From positions 1,798,001 to 1,862,000 of the forward strand of contig NZ_JACCBA010000001.1 of NCBI RefSeq assembly GCF_013409365.1: a stretch of 64,000 nucleotides of DNA, read 5' to 3'. Within the stretch, counting starts at the first letter, position 1. Each line of letters starts with the position of its first letter. Positions 24,282 through 30,597 of this stretch are shown here, piece after piece. The notes beneath the pieces are model-generated. The model saw only the letters and a list, made by a program, of their open reading frames with translations, did not search any database and was not told where the DNA came from. Made by a program: the position numbers and the translations under genes. This stretch comes from Actinomadura luteofluorescens (GTDB lineage Bacteria; Actinomycetota; Actinomycetes; Streptosporangiales; Streptosporangiaceae).

Positions 24282-25386
24282 TCCCCCCTCGCCCGATACC
24301 TTTGAAGTGTCGGTGTTCGGACCAGGCAAAGGGGAATCCATCGTGGTGCATTTAGGTGCCCGCCGATGGATCGTAGTTGACTCTTGTCGAGACCAGCGAA
24401 GCGGCACGGTTTCGCCTCTCGATTACCTAAAAGGTATAGGCGTCGATCTTTCGACGGAAGTTCACGCCATTGTGGCAACACATGCCCACGATGATCACTT
24501 TGCAGGTATTGCGGACACTGTTGAAGCATGTGCTTCTGCTGTCGTCGTCACATCTCAAGCTCTTGTGAGCCGCGAATTTCTCGCCTTGGTTGAGGCGGAC
24601 AACGAGATCGCTGGAGTGACTGACACAGCATCTTATCGAGAGTATCGACGAATTTTCGCCATCGCAGAACGACGGAAGCAGTCCTTCACTGGCCAACGTC
24701 CGCTACGTCGAGCGCAGGAAAACAAGATCGTACTTACGTTGCCCAGACGCGACGTTGCACCACCCGCAACCGTTACAGCCCTGTCTCCCTCGGAACATGC
24801 TGTGACCCGCGCACTGGAAACACTGGCCAAAAATCAACTTCACGCGATGGGCGAGCGTACACGCCGCTCAATGCTTGATCCAAATGAAGCCTCAATTGGA
24901 TTGTGGATTAGCGCCGGAGAAGTAAACGTACTTCTAGGCGCCGACCTACTCTCTGGTCCCAAGGGGTGCGGTTGGGGCGCTATCCTCCATTCGTTCAGCC
25001 CTCCCGAACTGGCAACCCTCTACAAAGCCGCGCATCACGGATCCAGCACTTCACATCACGACGGACTGTGGGACAAGCTGCTGACCACTGCGCCTGTCGT
25101 TCTTATGACCCCATTTCGTCACGGCAGTGTGAATCTGCCCAAGGATAGCGATATCGCCTATTTTCTTGGTTACACCAACCATGCATGGATCACTTCACCG
25201 CGTCCGCCAACCCCTAGTAGCTCCTTTCAGAAACAAGCAGCTAAGTTGGGCACACTGGCTCGAAACGCCCGCGACCCTTATGGGAAGGTCGGCCACTTGC
25301 GAGCCCGCATTTCACTGAATGGCGGAGCGTGGCATGTAGACAACTTCTCGCCGGCTGCACAACTGAGAACGTCTTCTACGAAATAG
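24220..25386 (+). CDS. ComEC-like metallo-beta-lactamase fold hydrolase (cargo protein 3)
   Basis: A protein of up to 388 aa. The MBL metal site is intact: THAHDDHFAG (HxHxDH, about residues 91-96), Asp in LLGADLLSG (about 243) and the late His in YKAAHHGSSTSHHDG (about 275), the HHGS form found in ComEC-type nucleases. There are no membrane segments, so this is a free cytoplasmic hydrolase, plausibly acting on nucleic acid or nucleotides. The start is uncertain: TTG 24220 (used here) or TTG 24262, the latter leaving about 20 residues before the first strand. Both overlap protein 2. AT-rich relative to the host, suggesting recent acquisition. Confidence 0.8.
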   Translation: MKLYKQEQTPFWIALSSFSTDPPSPDTFEVSVFGPGKGESIVVHLGARRWIVVDSCRDQRSGTVSPLDYLKGIGVDLSTEVHAIVATHAHDDHFAGIADTVEACASAVVVTSQALVSREFLALVEADNEIAGVTDTASYREYRRIFAIAERRKQSFTGQRPLRRAQENKIVLTLPRRDVAPPATVTALSPSEHAVTRALETLAKNQLHAMGERTRRSMLDPNEASIGLWISAGEVNVLLGADLLSGPKGCGWGAILHSFSPPELATLYKAAHHGSSTSHHDGLWDKLLTTAPVVLMTPFRHGSVNLPKDSDIAYFLGYTNHAWITSPRPPTPSSSFQKQAAKLGTLARNARDPYGKVGHLRARISLNGGAWHVDNFSPAAQLRTSSTK

Positions 25387-25469
25387 AAGTCGCCCTCGGT
25401 CAGGATACGGGTTGGTAATCCCTCAGGGAACTTACGGCCGGAGCCACCTCTATTTTGGCTGCCCTGGCG

Positions 25470-26700
25470 CTACGCAACGTCCCGAAGGTGGCGAAGGCGG
25501 TCGAGGTACTCGGCCACCGCCGGATGGTCGACTGAACTGCCTGCGAGAGTATCCGCCAACTCCTGAGAAACCATGAGAAGGGATGGCAGAGACTTGCGGT
25601 CACCCTCCAACGCACGATTGCCCATGGCTACCGCCTGCTCTATGTCGCCCTCTCTTGCAGCGACGACACCAAGCGTGACACGAGCCTCGGCATTGCGCAT
25701 CGGGCTACGCTCAACACCGTTAGCTTTGGTCCCTGCTCTTAGAACCTCGGAGGCGTAAGTCTTAGCTAGACGGTCCTCTGTCGCGAGGATCCGATAGCAG
25801 TCCATTGAGTAGAAATCGAACTTGGCAGGGTCGACGACGAAATGGTGATCTAGATTGTCCGGATAGGGCAGCGTCTCTAGCAGTGTCCGGCCCTGGTCTA
25901 GAGCGAGCTCGGTCTGCCGCCGGTCGCCTAGCCGGGCCCACGCCTTCGCTCTTTGGCCAGCGAGCTGCACCGCCACACTATGATTCGATGCGACCGCCTC
26001 ACCGGCTTCCGCTGCCGCGATCATTCCCCGATAGTCACCCTTGGTCAGAGAGAACCATGCGCGCATTTCATGCGCCCACCCACTGATCTCGCTTGCCCCG
26101 GATTCCTCCCCGAGGGTGAGCGCTGCCCGCCGAGTCGCTTCGGAATTCCGATCATTGGCGTCATATTCGACGCATCCAACGAGAAGCGCAAGCATCCCGG
26201 AAAGCGCAAGAATCTCGCGGTGTGCGCGAGCGTTGTTCGGCGGTCCAGAAGGCCGGTAATCCGGCGCAACCACTGCCGCCCCTCCACAAGAAGGTCTTCG
26301 GGGGGTAGGTATGGATACTCCGAACACAAGCGGTCCACCGTGACGCGTAGCCCGTCGAGTGTCGCATCGTCAAGTTGCTTGTGCGCAACCGAGTGACGAT
26401 CTCCAACGTGTCCATTCCTGCGACGCTGAGCAACTCAGCTTCCGAGTCGCGGCGCCCCGGCTCTGGCCCGAATATTGCTGCGGTAACGGTTCCGTAGGTC
26501 TTGGCGACTAGAGGGCGATAGAAATCATCGGGTCGCGTCTCGCCGGCTTCCCACCGCCGGATGGTGCGGAGCATGCTCGCATCGGACGGAAGTTCTTGCT
26601 TCGCGTGAGCCCGTAGCGCCGCCACGAACTTCGGTTGGGACCACCCGCGCGCCTCCCGCTCTGCGCGGATACGGCGGGCCCAGTCCGGTCGATCGTCCAT
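25470..26700 (-). pseudogene. XRE-family TPR-type regulator broken by two frameshifts
   Basis: Reading leftward from ATG 26700, frame 1 encodes the DNA-binding part (DDRPDWARRIRAEREARGWSQPKFVAALR, then MLRTIRRWEAGETRPDDFY). Near 26390-26370 the homologous reading moves to another frame (VDRLCSEYPYLPPEDLLVEGRQWLRRITGLLDRR, from 26338). Near 26240-26230 it moves again to the frame that runs to 25470 (HREILALSGMLALLVGCVEYDAND, then TPR-like helices). Joined, these make a normal ~410-aa HTH-plus-TPR regulator of the kind frequent in actinobacteria. As written, no single frame makes the whole protein. Sequencing error is possible but two shifts argue for decay. Confidence 0.75.
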
Positions 26701-26753
26701 GTGGATCTACCTCCTTACCGCCCAGTGTGCAGGGGAAACGGCCACTGGCACGA

Positions 26754-26779
26754 GGGGCTGACAGGGGGTTGTCAGCCCC
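26754..26779. terminator. hairpin downstream of GntR gene
   Basis: GGGGCTGACA and TGTCAGCCCC form a perfect 10-bp stem with a 6-base loop. It lies between the end of the leftward GntR gene (26869) and the start of the XRE pseudogene (26700), where a terminator for GntR would be. No U-tract. Confidence 0.5.
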
Positions 26780-26868
26780 CAAGCCAGCTATTCGCGCATG
26801 CGGGTCGTCGCGACTTTTGAAGCATGAACAGCGCATCACCCTCCACCCAGCGCCGAACTGGCTCATCG

Positions 26869-27240
26869 CTACTCACCCTTGGTGGGGAAGCGAGTCAGCA
26901 AGCCGGCCACCGCATCTTCTGTGGCCGAGAGAACCCGCCGCGCTTCTCGAAGCTGACGCTGTACCGCTACCAGTTCAGACGCCAGTTCGGGCCCGTCGCC
27001 GGTCCCGGCGGGCTCCCTCACGAACGCTCCGCTGGTTCCTCTGATCTCTACAAGCCCTTCGCTCTCCAGGATGCGCACGGCCGCGGCGGCTGTGTTGCGA
27101 GCGAGGCCGTTTGTCTCGGCGAGCTGCCGATACGAGGGCAGGCGTGCCCCCGGCGGGTAGCTCGAACCCTTTTCGATCTCCGCGCGCAGCCGCCTCGCGA
27201 GCTGGCGGCTTGCAAGTCCTTCGTCATCCCGAGTCGCCAC
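26869..27240 (-). CDS. GntR family repressor (KorSA-like)
   Basis: A 123-aa protein with an N-terminal GntR winged helix: LARRLRAEIEKGSSYPPGARLPSYRQLAETNGLARNTAAAAVRILESEGLVEIRGTSGAFV (about 14-74). The C-terminal third is a short helical tail (VAVQRQLREARRVLSA), so it lacks a full effector domain, as in the small KorSA repressors of AICEs such as pSAM2. Divergent from the transfer operon, with matching inverted 14-bp sites on both sides of the promoter, so it probably keeps the element quiet while integrated and limits its own expression. Confidence 0.85.
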   Translation of the reverse strand: MATRDDEGLASRQLARRLRAEIEKGSSYPPGARLPSYRQLAETNGLARNTAAAAVRILESEGLVEIRGTSGAFVREPAGTGDGPELASELVAVQRQLREARRVLSATEDAVAGLLTRFPTKGE

Positions 27241-27258
27241 GACCTCACGGTACCCGAG

Positions 27259-27335
27259 TGTCTTGCGACAAGGGCTTGACGGATCCGGTTCACGTCCCTA
27301 CTGTCATGGGACAAGACAGCTTGTCGCAAGACAAG
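27259..27335 (+). promoter_or_regulatory. main AICE promoter bracketed by two GntR operators
   Basis: TGTCTTGCGACAAG (27259-27272) and CTTGTCGCAAGACA (27320-27333) are exact inverted copies of one another, 47 bp apart. Each has internal symmetry (CTTGTCGCAAGACAAG at 27320-27335). Between them lies a near-consensus promoter: TTGACG (27276-27281), 17-bp spacer, TACTGT (27299-27304). A repressor bound at both sites would cover the -35 and the initial transcribed region. It drives the rightward operon; the left site also overlaps the upstream region of the GntR gene. Confidence 0.75.
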
Positions 27336-27351
27336 CTAAGGAAGGTCGTTC

Positions 27352-27498
27352 ATGTTTCCGCAGCAGTCCAGCAAGATCCCGCAGTGGCTGGCCGGTGTGG
27401 CGGTCATCATCTTCGCCGTCAACAACCCCGAGAAGACCGCTGACCTGGTCAACAAGGTCATCCACGCGATCACGACGTTCTCGGGCTCGCTGGGCTAG
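27352..27498 (+). CDS. 48-aa small hydrophobic peptide
   Basis: First reading frame after the operator-controlled promoter: ATG 27352 with AAGGAAGG 8 bp before it, ending at TAG 27498. It encodes 48 residues starting MFPQQSSKIPQWLAGVAVII, with one hydrophobic stretch (about 13-23), then NNPEKTADLVNKVIHAITTFSGSLG, which would make an amphipathic helix. Too short for a confident family call. Position and ribosome binding site make translation likely. Confidence 0.6.
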   Translation: MFPQQSSKIPQWLAGVAVIIFAVNNPEKTADLVNKVIHAITTFSGSLG

Positions 27499-27527
27499 TC
27501 CGCGATGACCGCGGCCTCTCCTCTGTC

Positions 27528-27595
27528 CAAGCGGCCCCGGCGCTCAAGCCACCAAGCACACCGCCGAGAGCCGCGACCCGAACCGATCACGACCC
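27528..27595 (+). repeat. 68-bp dispersed leader repeat, copy A
   Basis: About 68 bp upstream of the whiB-like gene that match 34064-34131 (upstream of the zinc-ribbon gene) at all but a handful of positions. The invariant core is GCCACCAAGCACACCGCCG (27548-27566), which recurs before the Xis-like gene (end of core at 47522). Always just upstream of a small element gene; function unknown. Confidence 0.75.
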
Positions 27596-27609
27596 GCATG
27601 GAGGACCAC

Positions 27610-27927
27610 ATGCCTGTCAACCCGTCCGCGCTGTCGCTGGGAGACCTAGTGGCCGAACTGGGGACGCGCGGCGACTGCCGCCACGACCCGGACCTGCACA
27701 TGGGCCCGGACGCGTTCGAGGACGAGCCGCTCGCCGAGCGTCTGGCCCGTCAGGACGTGGCCCGCGAGGTGTGCGAGGGCTGCCCGGTGTGGGCCCTGTG
27801 CCTGGACTACGCGCTGCGGATCCGCCCCACGTTCGGCGTGTGGGCGGGCTACCTGCCGCGCGAACTGGCCGCGCTCCGGCGTGAGGCCCGCGCCCTGTCC
27901 GCGCCCGAAGTGGAAGAGGCCGCCTGA
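27610..27927 (+). CDS. WhiB-like iron-sulfur transcription factor
   Basis: A 105-aa Wbl protein. Four cysteines suit a [4Fe-4S] cluster: one in RGDCRHDP (about 24) and three in VCEGCPVWALC (CxxCxxxxxC, about 56-64). These are followed by the Wbl turn GVWAGYLPRE (a variant of GVWGG) and a basic C-terminal segment RREARAL. ATG 27610 is chosen because GGAGGA lies at 27600-27605; an in-frame ATG at 27598 lacks a site. Regulators of this class usually act with the primary sigma factor; the likely targets here are element genes. Confidence 0.88.
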   Translation: MPVNPSALSLGDLVAELGTRGDCRHDPDLHMGPDAFEDEPLAERLARQDVAREVCEGCPVWALCLDYALRIRPTFGVWAGYLPRELAALRREARALSAPEVEEAA

Positions 27928-27928
27928 C

Positions 27929-28597
27929 ATGAGGAACCGCACTTACACCCATTCCGACGTGCTGACCATCGGTGTCCGCGACGGCTGGGCCGACCCGGAG
28001 ACCGACCCCACCCGGATCGACTGGAGGGCGCGTCAGGCGTCCGCTGCGATCCCGTTCGCGGTTGTCGATGGGCGTCCGGTCAACCCGTGCGAGAAGACCG
28101 CGGTGAGCCGGGGCCGTAACGAGTTGGGGCACTGGGGCGAGGCGTTGGCCGCCGATGCGCTGGTGTCGGTGTCCGACCCGTCCGGCCGCCGGTGGATCCT
28201 CATGGTGGAGCGTGCGGACGGGCACGGCTGGGCACTGCCCGGCGGCCACGTCGACCCCGGCGAGCACCCGACCGCCGCCGCCGCGCGGGAGTTGGAGGAG
28301 GAGACCGGGCTCGCGCTGCCTGCCTCGTACTTCTCGGCTGGCATGCCGCGGTACGTGCCCGACCCGCGCGCCTCGGATGAGGCGTGGATGGTCACCGTGC
28401 TCAGCACGGCCCATCTGGGACGCTTCGACCGCCTGGACTTCCCGCGGGTGGCCGGCGCCGATGACGCCCGCCGCGCCGAGTGGGTGCCGGCCTCCTCCTA
28501 CAACGTTCTTGTCGCCGTGCTGGTCGAGGTCTATGGCGGCCAGGTGTTCCCCGCGCACGTCGGCATGCTCCGCACGATGCTGGGGGTGGCCCGATGA
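27929..28597 (+). CDS. Nudix hydrolase, Pif-like (candidate transfer-immunity factor)
   Basis: A 222-aa protein with a complete Nudix box: G-HVDPG-E-HPTAAAA-RELEEETGL (about residues 109-131) satisfies GX5EX7REUXEEXGU. An N-terminal ~75-residue region precedes it. In the AICE pSAM2 the Nudix-motif protein Pif gives donor cells immunity to redundant transfer; the same location between regulator and transfer genes suggests that role here. An NDP-sugar or nucleotide pyrophosphatase role unrelated to immunity remains possible. ATG 27929 starts 1 bp after the whiB stop. Confidence 0.82.
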   Translation: MRNRTYTHSDVLTIGVRDGWADPETDPTRIDWRARQASAAIPFAVVDGRPVNPCEKTAVSRGRNELGHWGEALAADALVSVSDPSGRRWILMVERADGHGWALPGGHVDPGEHPTAAAARELEEETGLALPASYFSAGMPRYVPDPRASDEAWMVTVLSTAHLGRFDRLDFPRVAGADDARRAEWVPASSYNVLVAVLVEVYGGQVFPAHVGMLRTMLGVAR

Positions 28598-28878
28598 CCG
28601 CCGTCCTGCTCATGCTGTCCGCGCTCGCCGCTGTGGCGTGCTGGGTGTGCGCCTCCCCGGCGCGGCTCGCGGTCGCCGGTGGGGTCCTGCTGGTCACCCA
28701 CCCCGCGCCGACGCTGGCCCTCACCGCCCTGGTAGTCGCCGGGCTGACGGCCGCCAGCGGGGTGCTGGTCTACCGGTCGCTGCGTGACGGGGGCTGGCAC
28801 CTGGTCACCGTGTGCCGCCCGAACCTGGCCCCGGCTCTCAGCCCGGCGCTGGCTCCGGCGGGAGGTGGGGCGCGATGA
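28594..28878 (+). CDS. small membrane protein (Spd-type)
   Basis: A 94-aa protein with two strongly hydrophobic segments (MTAVLLMLSALAAVACWVC, then LALTALVVAGLTAASGVLVY) and a short basic or neutral tail. ATG 28594 overlaps the Nudix stop (ATGA). Small membrane proteins at this position in AICEs and Streptomyces plasmids are the spread (spd) proteins that help plasmid spread between hyphal compartments; the family itself is not identified. Confidence 0.65.
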   Translation: MTAVLLMLSALAAVACWVCASPARLAVAGGVLLVTHPAPTLALTALVVAGLTAASGVLVYRSLRDGGWHLVTVCRPNLAPALSPALAPAGGGAR

Positions 28879-29276
28879 CCCGCCGCCGTAGCTCCGCCCG
28901 GTTCTTCGACCCGACCGGCGCCCGGCACGGGCTCCCCACGTGGCCGTGGCGGATGGCCCCCGCGCACCTGCGCACCCGCCGCCAGCTCACCGCCGAGGGG
29001 CTGCGTCCGGGCGGTCAGGAGATCGCCGGACAGGTGCTGTGGAACTCCCGCCGCTACAACGCGCCCGGTGGGGTGCGCGCCGCCTACCTGTACGACGTCC
29101 GTCTGGCGTTGCCCAAGCGCGTCCCGTCCGAGCGGCAGCGCGCAGCCCTGGGCAAGGCGCTGGCCGCCCGCCGGTTCTGCCCGACCTGCCGACGCGACGT
29201 CGGATACGTCCTGCCCCGCCGCCTCGGCGAGTGCCTGGACTGCGCCGACGAGACCGGGACGGAGGCGGCGGCATGA
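28875..29276 (+). CDS. small zinc-binding AICE protein (RRQRL-motif-like)
   Basis: A 133-aa basic protein. LRTRRQLTAEGLRPGGQEI (about 34-52) contains the RRQ(R)L-type motif I associate with a conserved zinc-binding family found in AICE transfer regions. A C-terminal zinc site follows: FCPTCRRDVGYVLPRRLGECLDC (CxxC...CxxC). No enzymatic motif. Starts at ATG overlapping the previous stop. Probably a nucleic-acid or protein-binding accessory of transfer. Confidence 0.65.
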   Translation: MTRRRSSARFFDPTGARHGLPTWPWRMAPAHLRTRRQLTAEGLRPGGQEIAGQVLWNSRRYNAPGGVRAAYLYDVRLALPKRVPSERQRAALGKALAARRFCPTCRRDVGYVLPRRLGECLDCADETGTEAAA

Positions 29277-29515
29277 ACACCACTACGTCCGCCCCGTCGC
29301 CCGCCGCGCTACCGGCGCCGCGCCACCTGATGGGGCCGGGTGCCCTCAAATGCTGCCCGACCTGCCGGACCCCGTTGGACGGCGGCCCGGTGCGCTTCCG
29401 CTGCGAGCCGTGCGGCCGGTCGGTGATGGCCGCCGACCTCGACACCGAATACCACCCCGGCCCGGGGCCCAACCCCGCCCGGACCGACGACCACGACGGG
29501 AGGGACCGGCGATGA
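29273..29515 (+). CDS. small zinc-ribbon protein
   Basis: An 80-aa protein with CCPTCRTPLDGGPVRFRCEPC (CxxC...CxxC, about 24-44), a rubredoxin-like zinc ribbon, followed by a Pro/Asp/Arg-rich tail. The ATG overlaps the previous stop and the TGA overlaps the next start, so it is embedded in the translationally coupled operon. Function unknown. Confidence 0.6.
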   Translation: MNTTTSAPSPAALPAPRHLMGPGALKCCPTCRTPLDGGPVRFRCEPCGRSVMAADLDTEYHPGPGPNPARTDDHDGRDRR

Positions 29516-30597
29516 CCACGACCTACGACCCGCCCCAGCACACCGCCAACGGCCACCAGGGCGCCGGTGGATTCGGCCCGGCCACCGGCTCGACGGCCGG
29601 ACGCGACGGGTACGGGCGGCCGGTGCAGGTGTTCAACCTGCGGTACCTGCCGGGCTTCATGGCCCGTCGCCGCGGCGCAGCCGCCGGGGGCGAGGCGCCG
29701 GCCGAGGGCAGCGACCGCGCCGGCGGCTGGCTGCTGGCGGTGGCCAGCGTTCTGCTTCTGCTGCTGGCCGCCGCTCAGGGGTACGTCTCCTACCGCGCGC
29801 AGTACGCGTTCGTGCACGCCGAGAAGGGCGAGCACACCGCGTCCATGCTGGAGGCCCTCGGGCTGGACGCCGCCGCGGTCATCTTCGCGCTGCTGGCCCT
29901 GGCACAGGCCCGGCTCGGCCGTCCGGCGGTCGCCGAACGCGCGCTGAATCTGGCGTGCGTGGCGGGATCGCTGTGCATGAACGCGCTGTCCGCCGACCCC
30001 GGCTCGGCCAAGTCGGTGGCCGCGTGGGTGATGCCCGCCGCGCTGTACGCCGCCGCATCGGACCGGCTCATCGCCGTGGTGCGTCAGCGCGCTTTGGCCG
30101 GCCGCGACGGTGCCGACGAGTCCTCGCCGCTGGCCGCCGCCCGCGGCACCGCCCTGTGGACGCTGCGGTTCGGGATGGCGCCCGTCAGCACCGTGCGAGG
30201 CTTCCGCGCGTGGGTGCTGGACGAAGCCCCCGTAGCCCCCGGCCGCCGCGCCCTGCCGAGCTTCCCCGACCTGCCCGCATTGCCCGCGCCCCGCGACACC
30301 GGCCGCGACAACAAGGGCGACGCCGAGGACGACACCCGCCGCGACAGCAAGGGCGAGGGGAAGGGCGACGGCAACCGCGACACGGCACACGACGGCGACC
30401 GCGTCAGCAAGCCGCGACGGGCTCGGCCCCGGCGCCGCACCGGCGGCGCGACCACGGCCGACAAAGCGCGTGCGCTGCTGGCCGCCGAGCCGTCGCTGAG
30501 CGGTGCCGAACTCGGCCGCCGGTTGAAGGTCACCCCGCGGACCGGGCAGCGCCTGCACGCCCAGATCACCGCCACCGAGGGAGGGACCCAGTCGTGA
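29512..30597 (+). CDS. DUF2637 membrane protein with C-terminal helix-turn-helix-like region
   Basis: A 361-aa protein. Residues ~70-190 hold four hydrophobic helices (GGWLLAVASVLLLLLAAAQG; ALGLDAAAVIFALLALAQ; ALNLACVAGSLCMNALSA; VAAWVMPAALYAAASDRLI), matching the DUF2637 proteins that precede TraB in AICEs. A charged linker with alternating Arg/Asp/Gly/Lys (about 260-305) follows. Then TADKARALLAAEPSLSGAELGRRLKVTPRTGQRLHAQI looks like a helix-turn-helix. A membrane anchor joined to a DNA-binding tail, beside the translocase, suggests a role in positioning element DNA. Confidence 0.8.
   Translation: MTTTYDPPQHTANGHQGAGGFGPATGSTAGRDGYGRPVQVFNLRYLPGFMARRRGAAAGGEAPAEGSDRAGGWLLAVASVLLLLLAAAQGYVSYRAQYAFVHAEKGEHTASMLEALGLDAAAVIFALLALAQARLGRPAVAERALNLACVAGSLCMNALSADPGSAKSVAAWVMPAALYAAASDRLIAVVRQRALAGRDGADESSPLAAARGTALWTLRFGMAPVSTVRGFRAWVLDEAPVAPGRRALPSFPDLPALPAPRDTGRDNKGDAEDDTRRDSKGEGKGDGNRDTAHDGDRVSKPRRARPRRRTGGATTADKARALLAAEPSLSGAELGRRLKVTPRTGQRLHAQITATEGGTQS

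Noticed and set aside
25400..25615. 71-aa minus-strand frame after the MBL gene
   Set aside because: It overlaps the conserved TPR part of the XRE pseudogene in a different frame and has no ribosome site.
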